Of a DNA stretch of 64,000 nucleotides, positions 31,517 through 41,542 are shown piece after piece (the first letter of the stretch is position 1; each line of letters begins with the position of its first letter). The position numbers and the translations under genes were made by a program. Source of the DNA: Tremella fuciformis (lineage: Eukaryota; Basidiomycota; Tremellomycetes; Tremellales; Tremellaceae); assembly GCA_032768795.1 (NCBI GenBank), contig CP136494.1, positions 2,293,501 to 2,357,500 of the forward strand, given 5' to 3'. The notes beneath the pieces are model-generated. The model saw only the letters and a list, made by a program, of their open reading frames with translations. It did no database searches and had not been told where the DNA came from.

Positions 31517-33845
31517 TTAACGCAACCGGGGATCTCTCGACTCGATGCTTCCTGCCGCCTTGTTCCGGAGTATGGTCCATGCGTGAGTCCTCTTTTGCTC
31601 CGCCTCCACTACTCCCAACCCCTCTCGGTGTCTCTGATGAGCCGGTCCCGCCAAACCCTTTGTGAAGATGTCGGCCAGTTGATCGTCTGTTCTGACGTAT
31701 TCCAGATCATATCTGCCGCCCTTCTTGACGTCTCGGATCTGATGCCAGTATATGTCGATGTGCTTGGTTGAACGATGGTGAGCCGGATTCTCTACCAGGG
31801 CTATGGCCGACTGGTTGTCGCACCATATCATTACCCTTTCCGTGCTCTCCACTCCGTACTCCATCAACGCCTTCTTTACCCATTCCACGTCTTTCCAGGT
31901 CTCCGTGAGGGCGTAATACTCGGCTTCGGCTGTTGATAACGCTCGACTCTTCTGCTTCTGTGTCGCCCAGCTGACAGTAGATCCTTGGAACTTGACAATA
32001 AAGCCACTTGTTGACTTTCTGTCGGACAAGTCCCCAGCGTGGTCGGCATCGCTCCATGCTTCCAGCACGGGCGTTCTCCTTTTGCCGCCAAGCTTCAATC
32101 CTAAGGTGCGTGTACCCTTCAGGTACTTCAATGCCCTTTTCCCCATCTCCCAGTGCTCTTGTGTCGGAGCTGAGCAATGTCTTGCCAGTGCGCTGACCGT
32201 GAAGGTTATGTCTGGTCGCGTCGCCATTGCTGCCCACATCAAGCTCCCAACTAGCTGCTGGTATCTTGCCACGCCCTCGTGACACGGCTCTCCGTCTGGT
32301 TGGAGGTGGACGCCCGCTACCCACGGGGTAGTGACAGGCTTGGCGGCTGTCATATTGAATCGGTCAAGGATGGTGTCGATGTAAGCCGTTTGACTGAGAT
32401 GGATGGTGCGCTCCTCCGTGTCTCGGCTGACCTTCAGTCCGAGCATGAACGTCACCTCTCCAGCATCGGTCATCTCGCATCGCCTTGCTAATTCCCTCTT
32501 GATCTCATCAACCGTCGCCTTGTCCCTTGCTGCTACCAGCATGTCGTCCACGTACACCACCAGGTACGCCGTCTTGCTTCCTTTTCTCACATACACTCCC
32601 CAGTCCTGTGCGCACCGCTCAAACCCGAGCTTTGCCAGTTGCTTATCCAAAGCCTCCCACCAGGTTCGACCTGCTTGCTTCAATCCGTAAAGGGCCTTGA
32701 GCAGCTTTACGCAGTTTGCCTTCCTGTTGGTCGCTTGATAGCCAAGGGGTATCTCCATGTAGATTGGTGTCGTGAGTTCTCCATTGAGAAATGCTGAAAT
32801 GACGTCGACCTGACCTGTTGCTAGGCCATCTGTTGCCACAATGGTGAAGAATATTCGAAGTGATGTGAGGCGTGCAACCGGTGAGTAGGTCTCCTCAAAG
32901 TCTTGTCCAGGAACCTGCGAGTATCCCTTGGCAACAATCCGAGCCTTGTGCTTGATGATTGCTCCATCCTGATCTCGCTTTGTCTTGAATACCCACTTGC
33001 ACCCCACTATCCTTCTGCCCTCGGGCAACACCGCTTCTTCCCATGTCCCAGCTTTCTCAATCACACGCAGCTCTGCGCTCACCGCCTCTTCCCATTGTTT
33101 CTTGAGGGGTGACGCCATGGCCTGCTCATACGTCTTTGGGTCATCGTCCAATGCTGCCGTTGCTGACAGCATCCAGCCAAATATTTCGTCATTGCTTGCA
33201 ATGTTGACCTCGCCATCGGCAATCATAACTCGTGGCGCCCGGACTCTTTCACTGCGTCGAGGTTGGAATGGTACTGGCTCCGCAGGTACCGGTGCAGGTT
33301 GGTCTGCCTGAGCTCCTTCTGGCTCGGCTCCCCCTTCCTCTGCTACCGCCTCGGGCTCTGCCCTCTCTTCCACCTCCTCAGTGACTTGCTCCCCTGAGCT
33401 TGGCTGATCATCCAAAGATTCTATCGGTACCGGCACTTGCTCGACTTGCTCCGTTACCTCTTCCCTTGCAGGTGGATTGACGTCGGCTTGACTTGTCGTC
33501 CTGAAAGTGACGTCCCGGCTGAAGATCACCTTTTGCGTGAGTGGAAGCCATATTGCCCATCCACTTGTTCCCGCTGGCAATCCCACCAGTCGTCCCTTCT
33601 CCGCTCTTGCCTGTGTCATATCCCCTTTCTCTCTGTTGGCCTCTGGGATCCTTACCCATGCCTCGCACCCAAAAGGATGTACGTCCTCCATGCTTGGTTT
33701 GCGCTTCCACAGCACTTCCCAGGGCATCTTCCCGTCCGAGCCTACTCTTGTCCTCATGAGCATGGCTTCCGTCCACTTCATCGCAAACACCCAATGTTCT
33801 CCTCCCATCTTTGCCCCGATGAGATTTGCAGCTATCATCTCCTTC
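31517..33845 (-). CDS. Element B pol, 3' part (integrase end, RT, RNase H)
   Basis: C-terminal part of the broken copia polyprotein. It begins in the integrase (EMIAANLIGAKMGG continues NRTVK from the other side of element C), then a Pro/Glu-rich linker, reverse transcriptase (GQVDVISAFLNGELTTPIY, YVDDMLVAA) and RNase H (DNQSAIALVENPAHH). It ends with a normal stop at 31517. No internal stop is seen. Without its N-terminal half it cannot be expressed as a full polyprotein. Confidence 0.92.
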
Positions 33846-34449
33846 TGTTATGACCTGTCCCTGGCAAAGGGGAAGTCTGATCCAGAGACAGGATAGACGA
33901 CAGAGGTTTACAGCAAGCTTGGCCCAAGACTGACAGGGATGGGCCGTAGTGCCGGTCAAAAGGTCGACAAAAGAGTGTATAAGGTCAAGTAAAAGAGTGT
34001 GGGGTAAAGAGTGACTATGAGTAAGTAAGGAGGTGGCGATTTGGCTGGGGCTGGCCAGTATTAGGGATAAGGAGGTGGTAGGGAGGTGGAGTAGGGGTAG
34101 GAGAAGGAATATGAGAAGTACGATAGTTTTGGTTCTTGGGGAAATGGTCCAGAAACCCCCCGCTATATATATCCAAGCGCCTCCCACGTTGTGACTGTTC
34201 TACACCGCCACATTGTTGCAAAGTGCTCATCCACAATCCCACATTGAGGTGTTGTTGTAGCACGTCCCTACATTGCGGTTCTGTGCACCCTCAGTTCCTC
34301 GTTGTGGCCGTGTGTTGCCTCAAGAGCACAATGCGGCTTTGTGTATCCTCTAGAGCACATCGAGGCAACGTGAGGCCACACCTTGCGTCACGGATTGTTG
34401 TGGGTCGTTTCTTGTGTGAGGAACTTGCTGAATAGGTCGGGTCATGACA
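33846..34449 (-). repeat. 3' LTR of element C
   Basis: 604 bp, same as 41543-42146 by eye; begins at target duplication CCTTC. Confidence 0.93.
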
Positions 34450-36050
34450 GTATCCCCCCCTGTAAGGCGCCAGTTCCGTTCGGCGCCCGTGATTTCCATT
34501 ATCTCGGTCGTTTGCAAGACATATTCGGTCGCGTCAAAAATCTTGTCGCCCGTGAACGCGTCGTTGGCGGTCGTTGGCGCATGAAAGGCACCCGCTTCTT
34601 GCTTTGTCGCGGCCGTCTTCACACCGTTATCGACTGCCTTTCCACACCAGGCGCCCGACCCCATGCACAACGCGCCCGCACACTCCCACAACGCGCCCGC
34701 TCAAACCACACGCTTATCTCTTCAGCACGCTCGCAGTCACGTCTCACGCGGCCGCGCGAGGGAAGAACGCGCCCGCGTCTTGCCTCACCACGGTGTATAA
34801 GAGACTGACCGCGCCCGCTGTCTTCTGATCCAGTGCTCGCCCGCAACCTGTTCAACCACGGCCGCTGACAGCAAGAACGCGCCCGCGATGTCGGCGATGA
34901 CACCTAACACCCAGTTTCTCAACTCCCTCCTGGGATCGCCCGCGCAAATCGATTCTGCGGCCGCGCATACTCCATGGTATGAAGCTGTTCTGGTAAACGC
35001 GCCCGCGTTTCCCTTGAGTGCGGCCGCTGACTTACAGGCAATGCAGCCTGCCCCATGCGCGCCCGCGTTGTTGTCAAGGTCGGCCGAGGTCTCGCCAAAG
35101 ACGGTCGCTCAAGGTCCTCCTGTATCGATATATGAGCCCAGCTCGCCCGTGCTGCAGCCAATGTCGCCCGCTTTTGACATCATGGCGCCCGCCAATCAGT
35201 TCTTCTCGTCCTGGTCATTCTCCACGCCCGTGACTATGCAAAACGCGCCCGCGCTTGAGTTGATGGCGGCCGCTGCCAGCCAAGAGGACAATGCGTCCGA
35301 GGAATCCAACATCGCGCCCGAGTTCGAGGAGAACGCGACCGAGGACACGGTAGAGTCGGGCGACCTGACCTCAGTGTACACCCCTTCAACTCCTACCAGC
35401 ACCTGTCCTTCCTTGGTGCGCGGCCGAGAAGGCGAAGATCGCGCCCGCGAGGACGATGAACACGTCCGACTTTTCCATGTGGCCTTGCAGGTGGTTGACA
35501 GGGAGGCGCTTAAGCTTGCTTTGCAGGTGGTAATCAAGGGAGCACGGCCGAAAAAGAAGGCGGCGCGGGCGCTCTATGAGGTAAGCTCGCCCGCCGATAC
35601 CAAAAGAACGGCCGCGCTGATGCTGATAGCGCCTGCGTCGCCATAAACAGCGCGCCCGCCTTCTCGCTGAAGGCGCCCGCGCTGAACCTGCTTGCGACCG
35701 CTGTGCTCTGGCTGGCTGTGAAGACCAGTGTTACGTCGACCGCAAACATGCTAAGTGCGCCCGCTGTGTGGGCCTGGCGCGGTCGTGTTCTTTCAAGAAG
35801 CCGGCGCATAAGAAGTGATGTCGGCCGCTTTTGTAGTGTCCTCCAGTGTCCATAGATGGTGTCCTGTCCTTGATTGCGGCCGCTCATAGAAGTTTCTCGC
35901 CCGATGTTATCCTCTTTGCTGTTGCTTTTTGTGAGAAGACGCCCGTACCCGCAGTAAAAACGGCAGTGCGGCAAATTCCGGTTGCCGGAGCCGTGTCTCG
36001 GGTATATGCGGCCGAGATTGCCGGTATTGTGCCCGTATGCATGGAACAGG
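34450..36050. repeat. Segment saturated with CGCCCG and CGGCCG hexamers
   Basis: About two dozen CGCCCG and a dozen CGGCCG occur on the plus strand over 1.6 kb, at irregular 20-90-nt steps, with almost no CGGGCG. They run through upstream, coding, intron and downstream sequence alike, so protein coding does not explain them. Confidence 0.65.
34888..35818 (+). CDS. Antisense cargo gene 1 in element C, Zn2Cys6-like C terminus
   Basis: Two-exon gene on the strand opposite to gag-pol. Intron 35581-35629 (gtaagc...gctgatag) joins ARALYE to RLRRHKQRARLL in frame, giving 293 residues. The first 230 residues are Ala/Pro/Ser-rich with acidic patches; the end is Cys-rich: CDRC, then C-x8-C-x2-C-x6-C (HAKCARCVGLARSC), followed by a basic tail. 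This resembles a variant binuclear zinc cluster and shares the last spacing with cargo gene 2. The ATG is the first plausible one, but further 5' exons in the same repeat-laden DNA are possible. No known family recognised. Confidence 0.55.
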
Positions 36051-36181
36051 CGCCTGTGGATTGTAGAAGATTGGTTGTTGTAGTTGTTGAATATCCATGT
36101 TTGCTTTGGTTTGCTGAGCAATGGTTGTTGATGGTTGATAGGTTGGCCTGGGGCTGTCCCAGGCAGCTGAATTTCGCTTCC

Positions 36182-36195
36182 TACCCCGCGGGGTA
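36182..36195. repeat. Perfect 14-bp palindrome at the cargo junction
   Basis: TACCCCGCGGGGTA, surrounded by CTTCC on the left and GGAAG on the right, lies where the hexamer-rich segment gives way to the 5' region of cargo gene 2. Possibly a regulatory or recombination site. Confidence 0.4.
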
Positions 36196-36303
36196 AGCCT
36201 GGAAGCGACCACTCTTCAAGTAAACAGCCCAGCCACCCAGCTTTTCTTCTTTGCCCTTCTCTCTTTCTGACCCTCTAACCCCTCTGACTTCTAGCTTCCA
36301 ACC

Positions 36304-36660
36304 ATGGCACCCAACCAGAACAAGGATACCACAGCTTCCAAGAGGAGGAAGCTTCCTGTGAGTGAGAGAGAGGCTACTGTCAATGACCCTCCCTGCTCTG
36401 CCTGCTTCAAGGCCAAGAGGCCCTGCCTCAAAGTTGAAGGTCCACACAAGTGTGCACACTGCAACAAAAACAGGGGCAACTGTTCTCTCTACAATCCTGC
36501 TGGAGATGAGAGGAAACAGCTTCTTGGTGAGTTGGAAGAGCTCCACAAGGATCACTTCCAGCTTCTTCAGCTCATCCAGGTGGATGACAAGGATGCCATC
36601 AAGAAGAGCAAGAAGCTTCTTGAGGACAAGGTAAAGCAGCTCTATGAGGCTGCTGAGTGA
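36304..36660 (+). CDS. Antisense cargo gene 2 in element C, small Zn2Cys6 protein
   Basis: Single-exon frame of 118 residues with good start context (aaccATGGC). Layout: basic N terminus with KRRK, a perfect binuclear cluster spacing C-x2-C-x6-C-x8-C-x2-C-x6-C (CSACFKAKRPC then CAHCNKNRGNC), and a charged helix at residues 72-116 (ELEELHKDHFQLLQLI) that could dimerise. It looks like a minimal DNA-binding protein without an activation domain. It lies on the strand opposite to the end of pol. Similar small Cys proteins occur in basidiomycete genomes; a role in control or targeting of the element is inference. Confidence 0.65.
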   Translation: MAPNQNKDTTASKRRKLPVSEREATVNDPPCSACFKAKRPCLKVEGPHKCAHCNKNRGNCSLYNPAGDERKQLLGELEELHKDHFQLLQLIQVDDKDAIKKSKKLLEDKVKQLYEAAE

Positions 36661-36836
36661 TCTCTTCTCCTTCTCTGACTGACTTTTCTTTTGACTTCTA
36701 GCAGTGGATTCAACTCCACCTTCTGACTCCTGACTTCAACTCCTTTCTTTCCATGGGGATTCAACTCCCCCCCCACTGATCCTTCCTACTCTTTTCAACA
36801 TCCTCCATCACTCTGTCTTCTCAGAGTGATAGCAGG

Positions 36837-39800
36837 CTATCTTTTCTTCTTACTCCTTGCCTGCTTGAAGGCAGCAAGGATGTCAGAAGCATTGGCCAAG
36901 TCCTCTTCACTTTGCCAGGTCAGGTCATGATAACCTACCCACTTCACTAGATACCTCCTAGGACTGGCAAAGCGCCTGTCCAGTTTGGTGTCTAGGATGG
37001 CTTCTACTTCATACTCAGTCTGCCCTTCAACCTCTATTGGGGGAGGAGGAGGCTGAGTACGACCTGGGATGGTGTCTTCCTTGAAGGGTTCAAGTAGTTG
37101 AACATGAAAGACATTGTGAATCCTCATAGAAGGGGGAAGGTCCAGCCTGAAGGCATGTGATGAGATCTTCTCGGAGATCTTGAAAGGCCCAAGAAAGCGA
37201 TGGTCTAGCTTCTTGGATGGTCGGGTTGTCTGTATATTCCGAGAGTTGAGCCATACTTGTTGTCCGACGTGGAGGGATGGGGACTTGAGTCGACCTCGGT
37301 TGAATGCCTCAGCTGCACTTGCTGCTGCCTTAGCAAGATTATCCCTCAGTATCTGATGCAGTGAAGACAAGTTAGCAGCATACTGCTCTGCTGCAGGAGA
37401 GTTGGTGGATGGGGGTTGAGGGAGCAGACCAAAACCAGATGGCAGATCAAAGCCCTTGTTGGCTTTGAAAGGGGACAGCCCAGTCGAAGTATGAGGGCTG
37501 TTGTTGTAGGCATATTCTGCTAAAGGTAGCAAGTCAACCCAGTCGTCTTGATCATATGTGGTGAATAGTCGGAGATGTTGTTCCAGAACTTGATTGACTC
37601 TTTCGGTTTGGCCATCGGTCTCAGGATGAAAGGCAGTGCTGAGATGCAATTCAATGCCAAGTAGTTTTGTGAATGACCTCCAAAATCTGGAGATGAACTC
37701 AGACCCGCGGTCTGAGACAATGCTGGTAGGTATACCGTGCTTGCTGAAGACATGAGTCAGATAGAGCCGAGCAAGCTCTTCTGCGTCAAGGTTTGTAGTA
37801 GTGGGGATGAAGATGGCCATCTTGGTGAGTCGATCCACTACTACCAAAATCGAGTTAAATCCTTTTGAGGATGGCAGTTGTTCAATAAGGTCCATGGAGA
37901 TAGAGGACCAGGGATATGGCGGAACTGGGAGTGACTTGAGTTCCCCATAAGGTTGATGGCGTCTTGCCTTGGTTCGGTTGCACAGGTCGCAAGTGTCAAT
38001 GTAATGCTCGATGAATTTCTTCATCCCAGGCCACCAGAACTGGCGCTGCACTAGCTGTAGTGTCTTTCTGCGTCCAGGGTGCCCAGCAAGAGGAGAGTCA
38101 TGATGAGATCTAAGAATCTCCAGTCGGAGGTTTTGCCCAGCGGGCACGTAAAACTGGTCCTTGTGCTGTAGGAGTCCAGAGGGATCTCGCCTAAAGGGAT
38201 GCTGATCAGATGGAGAGTCTGCAAGCTCTTGGAAGGGCTTTGCTTCGGCATCACTCTGTAGAGTGGAAAGAAGCTGCTCCTTCAGCTTGTCAGACAGGAT
38301 ATCCATCTGGATCAGGGCAGATCCAAGATATTGACCTGGCTTGAGTAGTTGCTGAAAATTCTGAGGGTTGGTCTCAGTCTGTAGACTTGAGCCACGCTGA
38401 AGAGGGTGATAATCCCTGCGTCGAGTAAGTGCGTCAGGTTTGGTTCCCTGCACTCCGGGTCGGTAGGTGATGACAAAGTTGAAGTCTGAGAGGAATTCAG
38501 ACCACCGGGCCTGTCGGCGGTTGAGTTGCTTTGAGGTTGTGAAGTATTCCAGACTGCGGTGATCTGTGAATACCTTGATGGGCAGGTAAGCACCTTCCAA
38601 ATAGTGTCGCCATTCCTTGAAGGAAGAGATGATAGCCAGCATCTCTTTGTCGTGAATCTCATAATTGAGTTCTGCTGCTACCATCTTTCTTGACATGAAG
38701 GCAATGGGGAAGAGCTTCCCATCCTCTTCATGAGATAGGATGCCTGCAATGGCATAGTCAGAGGCGTCGGTTTCCAGGACTAGCTGCTTGCCTGGATCAT
38801 AGTGTCGAAGTAAGTCGGCTGAAGTGAACGACTGCTTCAAAGAGTCAAATGCTTTTGCCTGAGGTTCTGCCCAGACATAAGGAAGGTCCTTCTTTGTAAG
38901 CTGTGTCAAGGGATGGGCAATTGTCGAATAATTCTTGATGAACCGTCGATAGAAGTTGCAGAACCCTAGGAAGGATCGTAGCTCAGAAAGGTTGGTTGGA
39001 GGTGGCCAGTCAAGAACGGCCTGAACTTTCTTGATGTCCATGGCAATGCCGTTGTTGGAGATGACAAAGCCAAGGAACTCCACTGAGCTGGTGTGAAACT
39101 CGCATTTCTCTGCTTTGGCGTAGAGTCCGGTGTCCCTAAGTCTCTGCAAAACTTGGGTGACATGATTTTGATGTTCCTCAATGTTGTCGCTGTAGATGAG
39201 GATGTCATCTAGGTAACAGATGACATACTTGTCAAGCATGTCTCTGAAGTTGTAGTTCATGAGATGCTGGAAAGAGGCCGGTGCATTGGTCAAGCCAAAA
39301 GGCATGACCTTGTATTCAAATAGGCCGTATCGTGTCCGGAAGGCGGTCTTCCATTCTTCACCCTCGGCAATACGTAGGAGGTTGTAGGCCCCACGTAGGT
39401 CAATTTTGGTGAAGACTTTTGCTTTGTGTAGTCGGTCCAGTAGTTCTGATATCAGTGGTAGTGGATACCGATTTTTGGTGGTGATTTTGTTCAATCCCCG
39501 GTAGTCAACGCAGAGGCGCAAGGATCCATCCTTCTTTTTGACGAAAAGGATTGGTGCTCCTGCCGGACTTTCCGAGGGGACAATGAATCCTTTCTTGAGG
39601 TTGTCGTCCAGATAATCTTTGAGAGCAACCAGCTCTGTCTCTGATAGGGAGTAGATTGGTCCCCAAGGAGGTGATTTGCTGTCTTCCAAGGGAATGTGGT
39701 GATCAAAGGACCGATGCGGTGGTAGATTGTCAGCGCTCTGTTGGCTGAAGACATCCAAGTACTGGTGGTACTGGGTAGGGATGTGTTCCTTGTCATCAGA

Positions 39801-40313
39801 GGCTGGTTTCACAGAAGCCGCCAATAGAGATATGTCCTGGTGATCTCCTTTTGTTGTTGCTGTTGCTGGCCAGCTGATACTGGGTTGGATGGTCATGCGA
39901 GACCAGCTGATGAAGGGGTCGTGTTGTTGTAACCAGGGGATACCTAGGACAATAGGATTATCGTGTAACTTGGTGACAAAAAGGTTTGTCCACTGAGGGC
40001 TGAAAGGTGGTTCAAAGTCGATGCGTACTGTTGTTTCTTGTTTTATTGTTGCTGGTTTGCCTGAGGCATCAAATAGGTATAAGGGCAGAGGACCGCATTG
40101 TCGAAGTTTGACTTTGTTGCTTTTGGCAAATTTGACATCTATAAAATTGTGAGTTGCTCCACTGTCTACCAGGGCAAAGTTGATCTTGGTACAGTTACCA
40201 ATCTTGAAGGGGAGAAGCAGACTGTTTTTGTGTTTTGAGGGGTTTTGTTGATCTATAGTTGAAGTTGAGCTAAGGTGAATTGGTGCCTGCAAGGAAGGAC
40301 TCTCCAGCCCCAA
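36837..40313 (-). CDS. Ty3/gypsy pol polyprotein with chromodomain, element C
   Basis: 1,158 residues: aspartic protease (VDSGATHNFID, about residue 50), reverse transcriptase (CVDYRGLNKITTKNRYPLP, YLDDILIYS), RNase H (LETDASDYAIAG), integrase zinc module (HHDSPLAGHPG...CDLCNRTKA), core (VSDRGSEFISRF, HPETDGQTERVNQ) and a C-terminal chromodomain (VEAILDTKL, YLVKWVGYHDLTWQ), which defines a chromovirus and usually guides insertion to heterochromatin. It is in a different frame from gag, starting 21 bp after the gag stop; expression of the pair must involve frameshift, bypass or reinitiation. Confidence 0.95.
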   Translation of the reverse strand: MGLESPSLQAPIHLSSTSTIDQQNPSKHKNSLLLPFKIGNCTKINFALVDSGATHNFIDVKFAKSNKVKLRQCGPLPLYLFDASGKPATIKQETTVRIDFEPPFSPQWTNLFVTKLHDNPIVLGIPWLQQHDPFISWSRMTIQPSISWPATATTKGDHQDISLLAASVKPASDDKEHIPTQYHQYLDVFSQQSADNLPPHRSFDHHIPLEDSKSPPWGPIYSLSETELVALKDYLDDNLKKGFIVPSESPAGAPILFVKKKDGSLRLCVDYRGLNKITTKNRYPLPLISELLDRLHKAKVFTKIDLRGAYNLLRIAEGEEWKTAFRTRYGLFEYKVMPFGLTNAPASFQHLMNYNFRDMLDKYVICYLDDILIYSDNIEEHQNHVTQVLQRLRDTGLYAKAEKCEFHTSSVEFLGFVISNNGIAMDIKKVQAVLDWPPPTNLSELRSFLGFCNFYRRFIKNYSTIAHPLTQLTKKDLPYVWAEPQAKAFDSLKQSFTSADLLRHYDPGKQLVLETDASDYAIAGILSHEEDGKLFPIAFMSRKMVAAELNYEIHDKEMLAIISSFKEWRHYLEGAYLPIKVFTDHRSLEYFTTSKQLNRRQARWSEFLSDFNFVITYRPGVQGTKPDALTRRRDYHPLQRGSSLQTETNPQNFQQLLKPGQYLGSALIQMDILSDKLKEQLLSTLQSDAEAKPFQELADSPSDQHPFRRDPSGLLQHKDQFYVPAGQNLRLEILRSHHDSPLAGHPGRRKTLQLVQRQFWWPGMKKFIEHYIDTCDLCNRTKARRHQPYGELKSLPVPPYPWSSISMDLIEQLPSSKGFNSILVVVDRLTKMAIFIPTTTNLDAEELARLYLTHVFSKHGIPTSIVSDRGSEFISRFWRSFTKLLGIELHLSTAFHPETDGQTERVNQVLEQHLRLFTTYDQDDWVDLLPLAEYAYNNSPHTSTGLSPFKANKGFDLPSGFGLLPQPPSTNSPAAEQYAANLSSLHQILRDNLAKAAASAAEAFNRGRLKSPSLHVGQQVWLNSRNIQTTRPSKKLDHRFLGPFKISEKISSHAFRLDLPPSMRIHNVFHVQLLEPFKEDTIPGRTQPPPPPIEVEGQTEYEVEAILDTKLDRRFASPRRYLVKWVGYHDLTWQSEEDLANASDILAAFKQARSKKKR

Positions 40314-40333
40314 GCATCCATTAGGCTGGAGGT

Positions 40334-41497
40334 CTAGACTTTTCCCAAAGATTCAGGCTGAGCCTGAGTCTGGGTGACTGCTGAAGTGTACAGAGTCTTT
40401 TTGGAGCCAGGCTGAGGGGCTGAGGGACACTTAAGAACCTGGTGTCCCTTCTCCCCACAGTACAGGCACAGGTTGTTGTCCTTGCGCCGCTGATATTCTG
40501 TTGGCGTAAGCTTGCCTCTGCGAGTGAGCTTGTCTGGTGAGATGGTACCAATGGCCCTCAGTCTTTCTGGCTGAGGGTTACCTGCAGGCTTGTTGAATGG
40601 CTTGATGCCACTCCCAGACCTAGGGGGCGGTCCAGAGGGAGCTGGGATTCTATCACCTCGCTCGATGCGGCGCTCAAACAGCCTGGTGTCAATTCGTATG
40701 GCTGCCTCTTGTAGGGCCTTGAGATCCTTGGGTTTGCCAGTCCTGGAAAGCTCGTCCTTGATGTTGTCATGAAGACCCCTGTAGAAGTGAGCTGCTTTGG
40801 CTTCATCATTCCACTTGACCAGTACAGCCAAGCGCTGGAATTCTGCAAGATAAGTGGTTGCTGAGCCCCTTTGTCTGACAGCATAGAGCTGTCTTTCAGC
40901 TGTAGCCTCCTCATCTGGATCGCCAAAAGCCTTGTGCAGCTCTGCCTTGAAGAGGTCAAAGCTGCGCATGAAGGATGGCTGCGGGTTGGCAGTGACAAAG
41001 GGCTGGAACCACAGAAGAGCAGTGTCACGGAGGTAGGAGCCGGTGTAGAGCACCTTTGACAGCTCTGTAGGGTAGCGAGAGGCTTGAAGTACCAGGACCA
41101 TGGTGATCTGCGTCAGGAAAGAGGTGAGCTTGCTGCGTTGACCACTGAAGTACTCAGGAGAGGCAACCTTTGGCTCAGTGAATCGAGCACCAGTGGTTGC
41201 CGTCAAGGTGGTTGGTGCCAGAGATGTCAGCCTGGCAGTGTTCCTGTAATCAGTTGTACCATGGTCAGCTTGCTCTTCAACTGGGGTAGGGGTAGAAGAA
41301 TGCTGACTGTGCTCACTGGCTTGGGTGTCTTGCATGTCGTCACCAGAGGGAAGGGAGGTCAGCTGAGCAACCTTGTCCTTGAGCTGGGTGTTCTCCAAAG
41401 CAACTTGATTCTGAGCATCAAGGGCTTGTTGAAGGAGCTCCTCCAGCTGTTGAACTCGGTCTCCAGTGATCTCTGTTGATCTGGTGGTTGGTGACAT
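40334..41497 (-). CDS. Gag of element C
   Basis: 387 residues: coiled coil near the N terminus (VQQLEELLQQALDAQNQVAL), a retrotransposon gag capsid domain (residues about 130-260, with FDLFKAELHKAFGDPDEEATAERQL) and one zinc knuckle CLYCGEKGHQVLKC near the C terminus. It starts 46 bp inside the element from the 5' LTR. Typical for chromoviruses. Confidence 0.92.
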   Translation of the reverse strand: MSPTTRSTEITGDRVQQLEELLQQALDAQNQVALENTQLKDKVAQLTSLPSGDDMQDTQASEHSQHSSTPTPVEEQADHGTTDYRNTARLTSLAPTTLTATTGARFTEPKVASPEYFSGQRSKLTSFLTQITMVLVLQASRYPTELSKVLYTGSYLRDTALLWFQPFVTANPQPSFMRSFDLFKAELHKAFGDPDEEATAERQLYAVRQRGSATTYLAEFQRLAVLVKWNDEAKAAHFYRGLHDNIKDELSRTGKPKDLKALQEAAIRIDTRLFERRIERGDRIPAPSGPPPRSGSGIKPFNKPAGNPQPERLRAIGTISPDKLTRRGKLTPTEYQRRKDNNLCLYCGEKGHQVLKCPSAPQPGSKKTLYTSAVTQTQAQPESLGKV

Positions 41498-41525
41498 GTT
41501 GGGGATTTGACCTTTGACCTGCGTG

Positions 41526-41540
41526 AAGAACCAAAACTAT
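41526..41540 (-). other. Candidate self-priming primer-binding site of element C
   Basis: Minus-strand ATAGTTTTGGTTCTT, two bases inside the element from the 5' LTR, is an exact 15-nt complement of AAGAACCAAAACTAT in that LTR (plus-strand 41820-41834), about 30 nt after a TATA box. This is the expected layout for a Tf1/sushi-type element priming from its own RNA 5' end. Confidence 0.7.
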
Positions 41541-41542
41541 AC

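Noticed and set aside
33408..34187. Open frames crossing the LTR of element C (also at 41537-41960)
   Set aside because: They recur identically in both LTR copies and partly overlap element B; typical spurious frames in LTRs.
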